Part shown: in pieces, positions 1 through 12,100 of the stretch
How positions within the stretch are numbered: position 1 is the first letter of the stretch
Layout: every line of letters begins with the position of its first letter
From: Doris montereyensis
Lineage: Eukaryota; Mollusca; Gastropoda; Nudibranchia; Dorididae
Assembly: GCA_037039925.1 (NCBI GenBank)
Contig: JAXRKP010000117.1
Location: forward strand, 228,501 to 292,500
Length of the DNA: 64,000 nt
Direction of reading: 5' to 3'
Made by a program: the position numbers and the translations under genes
Notes under the pieces: generated by a model
The model's database searches: none
What the model saw: the letters and a program-made list of their open reading frames with translations, nothing else
Told to the model about the DNA's origin: nothing

Positions 1-1780
1 TGTTCTTGTGTGTGTTGTTGGATTTTTAAATATATCTTTGCTTTACATTCTGTAGCTTGCTGGGTAAAAGCATGCTGCACAGAAGCACACTGCATAAGTA
101 AAAACACAGTTGACACACATAAAGATGCGTTTTATCTCTGTGACCATAAAACAACTTCATACCTATCAATTATTGGCCTCAAAACAGGTCTTTTGATGAG
201 TAGGTATAAGAAATAACAATAGATGTGAAAACAGATAAAATGCTGCAGCGGATAAATTTGTCAGTATTCTTATGTCATGTCTAGCTTCATTGTCTATCCT
301 AGCACTAGCACCACCAAAATGAAGGTGTGAGACAGTCTTATGTTATGTCTAGCCTGCATTGTCTATCCAGCTCCTAGTCTCTTGTGATTTCCCAGCAATC
401 AAAGACTGGCTGTCCAGACTTTATTCTGTGGAGCGCAAAAAACATCTCAATGCATAGGAATTATGATTGAGACAATAGACTTTGATATGATTGGCTGCAA
501 CTGTGAAAGGAAAACACAATCAAGAGGAAATTTAATAGACTTGGACAGGCAGGGATGTAAATCTTTCAGAGTTCCTCTGATTTCAGATTATTTGTTTTCT
601 AGTTTTAACATATTTTTCTCTTAAATTTTCTTTTATTCCCTTTTAGTTTTACTAAAATACTTCTATGTTCGCTGTTATGAATAGGTGAGATAGTTTAGCA
701 CAGCGAGATAAAATTCATAATTCTTGGCCCATCGCCGATTTTTATACTAATCATCATCGGAAGCACGCTGCTTTATTTTACCTTTCATTTTGATTCACGA
801 CGAACTACAATTTCCACACTGATCTGTGAGGCCTTCCTACTCACACGAGAAGATTTCAGATTAAAAAATCAAAACCTTCTTTACTTCCTTCAGATTTTTC
901 AGATATTTTAGTCTGAAATCTACTAACGCATTTGTTGTGGAAATAACCTTTTGTGCAAAGGATTTGGGGATAGATTTAGACAATGTTGAGACGCGCTGGC
1001 TTACCTCTCTGCAGTCGTACGGTTCAGTTGTGAATGTGACCTGCGGTCGGCGATTTTTCTTTCTTTCATTCCAGGAAAATAGAAGCTACGTCATTTTAAA
1101 TTTCCTACTGCGTTATTTGCGATTTATGTTATAATCCTATTTGTGATTTAATAGGTCTAATCTACATCTAGAGCTAGACAAGATTAAGACCGATCTGCTT
1201 GAGTGAAGTGATCTAGATTCTAGATCTGTAAGATCTCGATCTTGATTTTTATGACTGTTTGACAGCCCTAGATCTAAGCCGTAGCTTTCCCTAGACCATA
1301 TCTTGGGTTAGTATATCAGTGTATAAATAGATCTAGCTTGTTAACAGATTAAAATTATTTCTTGCTCGGCGTCCAGAGAATTTGAGATCTATATTCTAGT
1401 CGGATAGAGAGATCTTGAAAATAAGCGCGCACGTTGATCTAGATTCTTCTAGTCTAGATTTAGATTCTTTTAGGTTTAGATTCTAGACAGACGGGCTATT
1501 TTATGATAGATCTGGATTCAATCTAGTGAGATCTATATAAGATATATCTTGATCTGAGTCTAATTGTTATCTAGAGGCCTAGAAACTATGAGACTAATTT
1601 AGATTACTAGGTATAGAATTTGTCGCACCCATTTCTTCAATAACTTTAGTAGAGCTAGAGTTAGATTTCTAGATCTACTTGGTAACCTAGTTAATAGATT
1701 TAGAATTGATTTAGAATTTTGATGTAACTGTTATAATAACAAGCAAATCTTCAAAACAACTAACTCTAGATCTAGGTTAA
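1..1780. other. Upstream flank of zwilch, no gene recognised; AGATCT/TCTAGA-rich tract
   Basis: No convincing exon or RNA gene was seen. From about 1140 to 1780 the words AGATCT, TCTAGA and CTAGAT recur very often, giving a distinctive low-complexity tract that is not a perfect tandem repeat. Similar tracts occur at about 26,520-27,010 and 47,290-47,470. An open stretch around 937-1134 has no recognisable homology and no clear splice sites. Missing N-terminal zwilch exons, if linear, should lie here or to the left of the window, but I could not identify them. Confidence 0.6.
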
Positions 1781-1832
1781 AGGTAAGCTAGCTCCAGAAT
1801 TTAGATCCAGACAATTTAAAAACAAATTGGGG

Positions 1833-2009
1833 ATGACCTGTCAAAAGTTTAGGTTTAATGGTCGGGATTCACCAGTAGATGTGATTGATCTTGATCTAAG
1901 TTATATGTCTAAGAACAAATTCTGGCTGTCAACTTATGATTGTAAGGATGAATTCCTTTCTAGTTATATCAGGAAGGTTGAAAGAGATGCCATTTACATC
2001 CCTGGACAG
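1833..2009 (+). CDS. Possible upstream coding exon joined to the zwilch C-terminal exon
   Basis: An in-frame ATG at 1833 opens a 59-codon stretch that ends exactly at a CAG|GTAATA splice donor (exon end 2009, phase 0). The next acceptor, TTTTCAG at 2440-2446, is also phase 0, so the reading frame continues into the zwilch exon. The open frame extends upstream to 1776, with CCAG acceptor-like sites at 1793-1796 and 1807-1810, so this could be an internal exon rather than the first. The peptide (for example SKNKFWLSTYDC) shows no clear resemblance to the Zwilch N-terminal half. It is supported only by phase and proximity and may be a chance open frame. Confidence 0.35.
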
Positions 2010-2446
2010 GTAATACACACATGTGGCTGAGAGAGAGTAAGGGTGTGAGGGTGAGGCTTAATGTTCAAGGGCCTTCTGTGAGTGTGACTGGGTCTTAAAT
2101 CTCATTGTGTGTATGTGTAGTTGGAGAATGATACTCAAAGTGAATCAATAAAATTGCATAACACCTTTTACCTTTAGACTTTCTGCATAACATGAGTTAT
2201 CTCCAATTGAGTTTCCATAAAAATATTGTGGTATGCATAAAAGAATACTTTTCTCAGCACCCAAATGTTAACCCGGCAACGACTAAAAAAAAAGACAAAA
2301 GTTTGAATTTATCAGGGTTTTTGTTTTAAAGAAATCTTTACAGGTTTGAAGTTACAGTGTTCACATGTACATGTACTTAATGAACGCACATTTTTTTATT
2401 TGTGTATCTGGGAATTTCATTTAAAGCAAACTTTCTTCATTTTCAG

Positions 2447-3304
2447 AAAGGAGAAGAATCAGGCTGGATGTCGATGAATTGTGACCACGGCAAGAAGATT
2501 AATCTTGCTCCTCAAAGGGACTCCGATTTTACAGATAAACTCTGGGTTATTATGCAACAGTGTTCAAGTTATGATGAGATGCTTATGTGTTTGCGGACCA
2601 CTTTGAGAACTTTGAAAAACAGGGAAATATCAGTGTACGTTCATAATGAAAACCAAACCATCATGGCCCAGCTGGTCAGGCAGTCCTCCCTTGGCATGGC
2701 TTCCTTCCCACCTTTGATTGGAGGCTTGCCGTTGAAGATGATTATTGAAATTGGCTTGGAGAAGATCAAAAGGCATTATTGTGCTATTCTGATGGAGAGT
2801 GGACTGTGCTCTAGCCAAGACTTGAAGAACTTCATCAAAGAATGCGAGAGAGATGTTGAAGATGAAAATACCTCTTATGATGTAGAAAACGTGAAAGAAT
2901 CACAGATGGAAGTGATCGCAAAACTTCATCACTGTTTGGAGTTGGTTTGCCTGATGGATTCCTACTCAGAGCATTTGAATCTGAGTTCCTTAGTGAGTGT
3001 AGTGTTGAACCACTACAAGACACAGAAACTGAATGAACTTGAAATCTTTCCTGTGTCTCTGATGGCCAAACAAGCTATTTTGCAGATTAAAAATGTTTCA
3101 CCATGCATGATTCGAAGGGAATGTGATACTGGTAGTAACTGCTATGTTGACTGTTATATTTCTGAGCTACCAGACACTTTTGCATTCCCCACTTGTCTTC
3201 CCACAGATACAGCTGACATTTCAAGTTCAGTTCTAGGTGAATCTAAAGAGTTTTATACATTCCAAACAAAGGAAAATATGAAGCTATTGTACCCCACTCC
3301 TTAA
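2447..3304 (+). CDS. ZWILCH: Protein zwilch homolog, C-terminal exon
   Basis: Zwilch is the third subunit of the ROD-ZW10-Zwilch (RZZ) complex. RZZ sits in the outer kinetochore corona, recruits dynein through Spindly and holds Mad1/Mad2 for the spindle checkpoint. This single exon (285 codons plus stop) follows a TTTTCAG acceptor and ends in TAA at 3302-3304. It matches the C-terminal half of animal Zwilch in order: a block with DKLW and SSYDE, the VYVHNENQT segment, a conserved stretch with LPLKMIIEIGLEKIK, a helix containing AKLHHCLELV, and the segment NHYKTQKLNELEIFPV, which parallels the YYKQNPLDE region of vertebrate Zwilch. The family is normally about 590 residues, so roughly half is present. 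The rest is in upstream exons not identified here. Codon use is ordinary and there is no internal stop, so the exon looks functional. Confidence 0.85.
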   Translation, partial: KGEESGWMSMNCDHGKKINLAPQRDSDFTDKLWVIMQQCSSYDEMLMCLRTTLRTLKNREISVYVHNENQTIMAQLVRQSSLGMASFPPLIGGLPLKMIIEIGLEKIKRHYCAILMESGLCSSQDLKNFIKECERDVEDENTSYDVENVKESQMEVIAKLHHCLELVCLMDSYSEHLNLSSLVSVVLNHYKTQKLNELEIFPVSLMAKQAILQIKNVSPCMIRRECDTGSNCYVDCYISELPDTFAFPTCLPTDTADISSSVLGESKEFYTFQTKENMKLLYPTP

Positions 3305-3305
3305 G

Positions 3306-3850
3306 GGCATCCTGGGCATGTTTTTTTAAAATTATTTGATATAGACAATTTTAACCACTACCATTGTACTCGGCATGTCTAAATTAGCTGAAAAAGATAT
3401 TATTGTTACAATTATTATTTTTTATCATATGGTTGCCATGGGAATGCCGTTATCTTGGATTTTCATTGCGAAAATAACTTCTTTTCAAATAGACTTTTCC
3501 AGTTATAAACAAATTTGGCTATAGCTTTGCAAACACGTTATTCGGTTCCGGTTCAATATTTTTCGCAATCACAAAAATATTCGTTTTGCGTTAATTTGAA
3601 GAGATATTTTAAAAAGCTACTGGGTGAATTTTTTTTTTGCATTATAGATGTTATATACCAAATTTTGGTGCAATCAGACAATAAATTTTAAAAAGTAGAT
3701 CGCATATCACTGTCAAAAAGTAACATTTTGAGAAAATGACACTTTTAACAAAAAAATTCCATTATTTTAATGTTTTTCGCTTATAAACCTACAAAAGAAT
3801 GATAAAGGCTTTGAAACATTACGATCTATGGTTGACACGTCAAAAGACCC
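3306..3850 (+). repeat. Interspersed repeat, family 1, copy A (in zwilch 3' flank)
   Basis: This stretch aligns by eye with 51,625-52,290. Shared blocks in the same order include TTTAAAATTATTTGATATAG, CCATTGTACTCGGCATGTCT, ATGGTTGCCAYGGGAAYGCC followed by the ATCTT motif, TTATTCGGTT, and CAATCAGACAATAAA. A third, shorter relative lies at 50,480-50,690, and the GTTGCCATGGAAAC motif recurs at 21,598. The repeat starts within a few bases of the zwilch stop codon and carries AATAAA at 3680-3685. No open reading frame is present, so it is a non-autonomous element of unknown class. Confidence 0.75.
3680..3685 (+). promoter_or_regulatory. Candidate poly(A) signal for zwilch
   Basis: AATAAA lies about 375 bases after the zwilch stop codon, inside the interspersed repeat. 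Copy B of the repeat conserves the same motif. Whether it is used for cleavage is inference. Confidence 0.4.
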
Positions 3851-4015
3851 CCCCCCCCACACACACACACACCCATCACCACCAAAGAAAGGAATTGGTT
3901 TTATTATGTGATTTTAATTCATGTACCAGACACCTTTATAAATAATATATTTTCATGTTGTTTTTTTTATGTATGTACATTGCTCATGTTTAATTATGTG
4001 CCTCGAACAGTTGTA

Positions 4016-4092
4016 AGATGGGGATGGGTGCTATAGAAATGAATTATACAATAATAATAATATAATTAATTTCTATAGCGCCCCTCCCATCT
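4016..4092. repeat. Small hairpin repeat (MITE-like)
   Basis: Two arms of about 24 bases form an inverted repeat: AGATGGGGATGGGTGCTATA at the left and, reading the complement at 4069-4092, AGATGGGAGGGGCGCTATAG. They are separated by an AT-rich loop containing (AAT) units. The surroundings are AT-rich with no coding signal. The symmetrical structure suggests the remnant of a small non-autonomous element. Confidence 0.5.
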
Positions 4093-4610
4093 CATGACAG
4101 ATATTATTATCATTTTGCCTGCACAGTGTCTTTTAATAGTTTCAAAGTTGTTTTGTTATATTCTATCTGAAATGTAAATATATGTATAATGTTTTTGTTT
4201 CTTTTTGTCTGATCATTGATGTGACTTATGTTTAAATTACAGTGCACACCGGATATCTTGACAACTGACGATAAAATTGATATCGACAGGACATGGTAGA
4301 TCCTATCGATTAAAAAGAAAGTCGACGTAAGACTAGAGGAAAGATACAGTGTTTATATCAATATCATTGATAATGATTTGTAGGACCACACTTGGCTTGG
4401 CATAATGTAGTAACAATAGTGTCAGTGTCGTAGAGAGAGAGGACTTTGATGCTTGGCTTGGCGTGATTCAAACTTGGAGATCAAAGTCAGTCAGATGATG
4501 TGAAGTATGCTGTTATCTGTTGCCTGATGATGTGGGAGTGTGTGTGTATTCGTCATAATTGATTTGACATGTCAATTCAATAATAGGCCCACAGTACACG
4601 AATATAGTGC

Positions 4611-4885
4611 TGCTAGAGGCGCCAATTGCTCAGTCAGTAGAGCGTCTGACTACCACGCATGAGGCCCGAGTTTGATTCCCAATCCAGGCAAATTTTTCTG
4701 ACCCTCCTGTTGACCAAGCAGCTAAATGGGTAGCTAATCTATTTAGACTCAGCAAAAGTAAAGGCGACATGGAAAGTAATGGCAAACTGCCATATGCTGT
4801 ATACCTAGAGAAAAACCAGAACTCTACTTCTGATTACCCTACGCTCAACTCTGAATATGGAACTTACTTTACTTTTTCTATTTTA
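4611..4885 (+). mobile_element. tRNA-derived SINE
   Basis: The 5' part resembles a tRNA gene. The A-box-like run TTGCTCAGTCAGTAGAGCG starts at 4627, and a B-box-like run GGCCCGAGTTTGATTCCC lies about 36 bases further. A non-tRNA body follows (ACTCAGCAAAAGTAAAGGCG) and then a TTTACTTT-rich tail near 4870. The extra body and tail, with no good acceptor-stem closure, argue for a SINE rather than a functional tRNA gene. Pol III transcription is expected of the family. Confidence 0.75.
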
Positions 4886-5644
4886 CATTGTGTTGAAGTG
4901 AAAGGGGTTCTAGAAGTTGGTTTTTGACATAAGAGGGGGAAAAGATGCGTTGACATCAGAGGTACACTTTTAATAATCATGTGTATATAACAATGTATGT
5001 ATGTAAAAGTGTACTTTAAAAAAAAATATAATCGTTGTGAGTAATGTATCTAATGGAATACACAATCTCAGCCTTATCCATGAGTATGAAATGATAATAC
5101 TAATACATGTACCCACGTACAATATTATGTGCTGCTATATTCTTTATGAAATAAATAAAATTATGAAAATGGTCTATTTTTCTTTTCTTTTGTTTTGTCA
5201 GAGAGATGTCTAGTTGAACTTTAACAGTAACAGTGTATGACACTTCAGTGAAGTTATCTGCCAAGTACAGTCGGCGCTGTCTATAACTATAGTATAAGCA
5301 GGCCGTCCTCAAACTATGGCACACAAACTTACTACTCCTATCAATTTTTTTGCTACATAAACTACACACACATAAGCACAGTCATTTTGGTCTTAAGCAA
5401 CTCATAAATTACATAAAATGGCAATGTCTGGACCACCAAGATCTCGAGTAAATGTCTGCATGCATGGTTTTATTGTTTAATCCATAAAATCTAATTAAAT
5501 TATCTCTCGGATTTGGATATGTGCAAAGGTGTGTCTATGCCTAAGTGTGCCTCAGGCGTTGAGTTTACTTGGTCAATTTGTTAACAAGTGCGGCTATTTC
5601 CGTCCTGCCCAAAAAAACCTTGTACATGTACTACTTGTAGCATG

Positions 5645-6190
5645 AAGGCCGACTTTTGCCATGTTCCTGTCAGCCCTAAGGCGCAAAGGCCGGCTTTTGC
5701 CATGTTCCTGTCAGCCCTAAGGTACAAAGGCTGGCTTTTGCCATGTTCCTGTCAGCCCTAAGGCGCAAAGGCTGGCTTTTGCCATGTTCCTGTCAGCCCT
5801 AAGGTGCAAAGGCCGGCTTTTGCCATGTTCCTGTCAGCCCTAAGGTGCAAAAGCTTTTGCCATGTTCCTGTCAAGGCGCAAAGGCTGGCTTTTGCCATGT
5901 TCCTGTCAGCCCTAAGGTGCAAAGGCTGGCTTTTGCCATGTTCCTGTCAGCCCTAAGGTGCAAAGGCCGGCTTTGCCATGTTCCTGTCAGCCCTAAGGTG
6001 CAAAGGCTGGCTTTTGCCATGTTCCTGTCAGCCCTAAGGCGCAAAGGCTGGCTTTTGCCATGTTCCTGTTAGCCCTAAGGTGCAAAGGCTGGCTTTTGCC
6101 ATGTTCCTGTCAGCCCTAAGGTGCAAAGGCTGGGCCATGTTCCTGTCAGCCCTAAGAGGCGCAAGGCGCTTTGCCATGTTCCTTTTCAAA
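5645..6190. repeat. 41-bp minisatellite, about 13 copies
   Basis: The unit begins GTTCCTGTCAGCCCTAAGG and continues CGCAAAGGCTGGCTTTTGCCAT. It is repeated head to tail with few substitutions (GC/GT and CC/CT variants) and a few shortened units near 5850 and 6130. Units are very similar, which suggests recent amplification or gene conversion. The open frames through it are periodic and I do not treat them as genes. Confidence 0.9.
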
Positions 6191-9100
6191 GGCCGGGTTT
6201 TCCCCGTGTGGATGTCTATTTTCATTGTTTTTCCACTCGTTGGCTCAAATAAAGCTTAAAAATAATTTTCTGATTGGTCAGCCAATCATATTTGAGAAAA
6301 ATGATGCTATCTTCACGTCATCAATGAATCTTGGTAGAGTCAAATTAGATAAGAGGTGTCAGGTCTCTAGGTGTGAAGAATAGACTATAGACCCTTCTGT
6401 TACAGAATGAGAAAGGATTTCATTGTAATTAATGTAATTCGACCTCACACAAACCGGCGATAAGCACACTCCAGTCTTCCCCCACCCAATCATTACTTCA
6501 GTCTTCTCCCGAACACCATGCTTATCAGCTGTGTCAACTTTACTGAAAAACTACAAGTATGCAGACGTTAGTCAAGATGTGATTACAATACATATAGACT
6601 ACATATGCACAGTTGATCACAAGAGCGGTTGATGTTAAATGAGTTCCTAATTAGGAGATTTAACCCAAACGTGAGACGGAATTCTTTTCAAATGTAATTA
6701 TACACTTAGTGATTTAATTTATGTCTCTTGTCAAAATATGAGGAACAGGAATGTTTGGTAGGATGCATAATAATATGAGATGCCACAATGGGTTTAGTTT
6801 TTCTTGTTTGTTGTTGTAAAGAGTATGTTTCATCTGCTGAATAAAAATTAAGAACGGTGGGACAGCATGTAAAAGTTATCAGTATTGTACATCTACATGA
6901 CCAGCATGTGTGGCAGGTGGTAGCCAAGCACTGCGTCGGGTTGTGTTAGGCTTGCTAACAGTGAACAGATACATACATGCAAGGTTATTGTAGTCCTGTG
7001 ATGGCCTAGCCTATTAATAATTATTTATTGTAAAACATTACATACACCATCTCTTCCCAGTACTTTGTAGCCAATAATACGATTTATCACGTTTTGAAAA
7101 AAATAAAAGGCCTTATATGGACATGTGCTACTCTATTTTCCTCTAGGCTCTGCGCTGGATGTAAAATGTGTGCGTGTGTGTGGCAGGAGTTGATCACAAC
7201 TGAGATTATTGATGACAGGCGAGTTGATTTTTAGCAGGTTCCATTGTATTGTATTTGTTTTATATTATATTAATTTATATACTATACATGACGTGCAATT
7301 ATGTCAAAACCATTCAATTAAAATAATTAAATCAACTTACACGCACCTGTACTATCACTATCACTCACAATCTCAGAATGCTGTTTCAACTGCGTACTGT
7401 GAGTTGTTAGTAAGTCCTACTTCTTTCATTTGTATAATTGTTTTTAAACTACCAGTACCAGTAGTACCACCACTACTTAACAGTCACAGTTAATTTTTTA
7501 ATCCAAACAAATACATGTACACATAATAATAATCAAGGTGAAACGTTACTTTCCTCCAAACTCCATGAATGATACAATAGAAAGGGAAAGAAAGCTCCAG
7601 CCATCATTTTACTGTAAAAACGTTTATTTTTTTCTTTACCAGCATCAACTTCAAATTCATCTCAAAGCATACACCCATGAGTACAGGTCAAACAGGGAAT
7701 ACTGGCCAAGACAAAATCTTAATCTTAAGAAGAGGATTACATTGGGACTAGGAATCACACACAAACTTGCAAGGAAAAACAAACAGCAACAAACAAAAGG
7801 TTTACAATTTTAGACCCCAATGTATTCAGTATCCAGTGATTTTCCAGTCAGAAGACTGAGCAGTATGACAGAAATACAGTCATTCCCCCTTTTCTTTGAC
7901 ATGCTGTACTGGATCTATTATGAATTATGTGTGTCATTACGTCTTCAACTTCAAGTCGATGGACTTGATTGTAATAATATTAATACACAAAGCAAAGCAA
8001 AATAGTTTTTAATCTAGCGTACACTACCATATGGTCCTGCTGTATTATTTGCTGCCTATGTCAAATAGAGAAAAACTCAGTATCACAGTTAACCTCAAGT
8101 GTCTACAGAGTGAAGTAATAGATTAAAATGAATGCTTGTTGTTTGGAAATTGGAGGTTATAACTGTTGATCATATCCCAAGCCTTACAATTACAAAACCT
8201 TAAAAACAAAAATTACACTCCCACTAAAACCCAACAACCATTTCAACCAAACCCCACCACAACCAAGCAAATAACACAAAATAAGACAAAAAGTTTACTT
8301 CATCATCTGAATCATTACATTGAAAATAGGATATGGACAGACAGACAAGGAAAGGACAGGGAGAAAATGAGAGTAGAGAGTACTAGGAATATCATAACGT
8401 TTGTCTTATGCTGAATTTCCCTGGCTTTAAAATTATACAAGATTATAAATGAAAATTCAACATATGTTGCTCCAACAGCAAAACCTAAATGAAATCAAGG
8501 CATGGTACTCACAGGCAAACAATTATGATTGTCACTCAAAGTATTTCAAACTTAAGAGCACATACATATGAAATCAAAGAAACTTCACAATGCAAGGAGC
8601 CCTCAATATAAAAAAATCCAACACATTCATGTTGTGCCTGAAACTGACATCAGCTTAGTGTAACACTAGCAAAATAACTAAAAAATATTTTTAGCCATAC
8701 ACATACAATTACTCTTTTGAAAACAATGCGGAGAATATTCTCATTTCATAGGCAATTTATTATAGGATGAAAAAAATTCCCTGCAAATGAAGAATGTTGT
8801 TAACACTGAAAGTGAAAGGAAAAAATTTTTCTGCACACGTAAATTTGATTAAATTTTTAATTTATATATAATTTATTTGTCAATGTTAAGATAATGATAT
8901 TTAATTTAAACTATGGACATTTCTGTCTTGTCTCTTTCTCTTTTTCCGTAAACACAAATACACCACATAAAAGTAAAATCTACCATTACAGAAACTTGAG
9001 GAGGAAGCAAAAACGGAATGGAGAAACCAATACAATACCTTTTTCAATAACATATAATTAATATACATGTCGTGTAGTATAGAACTTAAGTAGGCTTCAA

Positions 9101-12100
9101 CTATCTTGATTTATCATCTCATAATAAAAATTAAAAGAAATGAGTGTGTATGATGTTGAGCTATGATGACTACAACATGAGACAGGGCATGCATGATTTC
9201 CTTTACCCACCACTGAAGAAGAAGAATAAATCCAGACTTCAAACCAAAACAAAAATTTCTGACCCTTTATAAAGGGAAAGACAGGCCCACTGTTGGCCAC
9301 AATTTGTACTTGTAGAGTATGGTTTCTGCAACCCATGTTTGTGGACACAATAATTAAAATAGAAAAAACAAAATCCCTTTGCTTTCTCAAACTGAAAATA
9401 ATAATAATCGTCACATAAAATCTAACACTCCGTCCCCAACCAAAATAGTCCGGTAACAAAAAGGAACTACTGGTTGCCAGTCATCAATTTGTCTTTCATT
9501 TACAGAGGAGATATATCGTTAGTAAAACTGAAACATGCAAGTCCATGTGACAATGTTTTTTAGGGAGAAGCAGAAAATGTAATAAATCATCGAATAGGGT
9601 TGCACACACTTTTGTGCATTACTGTTTAATAACTATTTCAGTATCTAGAATGTAGTAAAAGGAAAAATAATCTGTTGCACACAAATATGGCTAAGTGGAA
9701 CTTTTTGAAAGATCTAACAAGTAAGTATGATCATTGGTTTACAAGGTTTGAGTTTCAAGATGGGAATAAAAATAGAAATCTGTTTCGATGATGTGAGCAA
9801 AATGAGATATTCGAATGGTTCAAAGCCTCCAATATTTATAAAGACACAAAAGAAGTAATTAGTATGCATTTGATTATTTTTAAAGAACAAATCTTATATC
9901 CCATATATCATGGACTTGCGCATTTAGACAATTTCACTGACGATATATGTCACCATCTTCAACTGTATTATTCCCAAGATGACAGATGAAAATGAGATTC
10001 TCCTAATGTGGTCTTTGCTCTTTATGACATGAAAACAGCCATGGCATATCTATTACTAGTATTACTACCTAATATTAATATGGCATGAGAGTTAGCAGAA
10101 ATAGGAAGCATAAAACTCTTTTCTCTAATCACTCTTTGCCTTTATTTGTTTATAGGTTTTATATATATACATTCATCTCTCCTCTTCTTCTGACCTCAAT
10201 CACACCAAATCATGCAATCTGCCAATATAAAAAATGCGATGACAACGTGACAACAAAAACAACAAAAATGCTTAAATTCTTGTGCCTTTGCACTGAATTT
10301 GACCATCACGGACTTGATGGAATCATTCAAATGCAATGAAAATATAAAAGAAAGCATTTTAGAAATGGTAGAATTTACTATATTCATTTGATTCAACTTT
10401 CAAGCGGCTGAAAATATTTCGACCACACCATTTTATTTTCCGTACAATGGAAATTGTCTTAACCATCATAAGTGTATTTATTTCAACAAAAGCAAATCAG
10501 TTTCAGACATTAAAAACAAAAATCAAACCGACAAATAAGATGAAGTAGAAACTCAGAAGTTCATATCGTACAAACAAAAGAGCATTATTAAAGAAATCAT
10601 TCAAATGAAACACATATAATCAAACTGAAGAAACGAAAGGAAAAGATTAATGAAAACAATTATATACACAAAATACAAATGATAATTTCATACGATATTC
10701 GCAACTGAAATCTTCAAAGGATAAATTACAATGGCCATTTAAGATTCAGTAAATATTGTTCCTGCTTTGACAATACAAAAAAAAAAAGACAACAAAAGAG
10801 CAGACCATTATGTCTCAATCACACTTAAAACTTAAAAAGAAAAAAAGAACTGACGCAAGTAATGAATAAATACCAATTTCAGGACAAATTCATGACAAAC
10901 CAAAAAATGACACTCAGTTTCAGTAAAAAAAACAAAACAATACAAGGCAGAAAAACAAGCCCCACAAAGGACAAAGCGATGAAAACAGACCCAAGTAATA
11001 CTTTACTTGTGTTTTTAAATGCAACTAAGAATGAGATGACTGATGCCAACATATTATCTCAATACTAAGTAACTAATGAAATAAAATGGAAACCTAAATG
11101 TGTTGCAAAGAAATTAAATAGATACATATAATTTAAAATACAATCAAATTATATTTGTTTCATCATAAGGAGATAAACTCTTATTATATAATATCACAAT
11201 AATTGGATGATTAAGTAACACGAGCGAGATGAGAAAATGATTACTGTGTATAGTATAGGAAACAAAAAATCATTAAGAGAAGTCCTGTCTGTGACGTAAT
11301 TGAAACTAAATAAAGAAATCTGTCTCCACACCCTGTTTATTAAATTAACGTGCCTTTAAAAAAAAAGATTGCTATACACACTTCATCAACTGACACATGA
11401 ACACAAGGCAATGAATGGGTACATTCCGGGGACAACACCAACACACAGCAGTAGAAAATCCTTGAAAACGCCCTTCACTTATCTCTTCTTCATGACGATT
11501 TCAATTTCATTGGAATTGAAGTCAGTATTCACACTGGGATAAAATCAAACTGACTCAGCACCGGAGTTAAAAGTAATATTCTCAGTACATCTCCATGATG
11601 TCTCAGTTTGAACTGTACAACAAATATCAATATACATGATTTATGCACACTAATTTACATTCATATCATGAAATGGACAAAAATAAGATAGTATAGGGAA
11701 GGTACATGATAAAAAACAAAACAAAACAAAACAAATCAAACCTGTACATTATTCACATATCTTAATCCCACTTGATTTCTCTACAGGATCAGATTTGCTC
11801 TTGGAAAACAGACCTTGTTTGTGAGTAGAAGAATATTTGACTTCTCACAAGTATTTTAAAGACATTGTGAAAATTATGTCCCCCTCTTTTTACTGACATA
11901 CAATTTCTTAGGCAAATTCTGAAAAAAAAGGACAGTTTTTTTGTCCTGTTTTAAAAACTACCTTTCATGCATTTTGAGACATGCCCTGAATCAAGTAATT
12001 CATCATGTGGTGCACAAGCATAATGTATGTACACTACATTCATGAGTCATCATTAAAGTTAGAATCTTTTTCTCTCATCCCGTATCTTCATTCCATCAGG

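Noticed and set aside
937..1134. Open frame considered as an N-terminal zwilch exon
   Set aside because: No match to the expected Zwilch sequence and no clear acceptor/donor pair.
4627..4700. Functional tRNA gene
   Set aside because: A and B boxes are present but the cloverleaf does not close and a SINE body and tail follow.
5645..6190. CRISPR-like array
   Set aside because: Units are contiguous with no variable spacers and the DNA is from an animal; it is a minisatellite.
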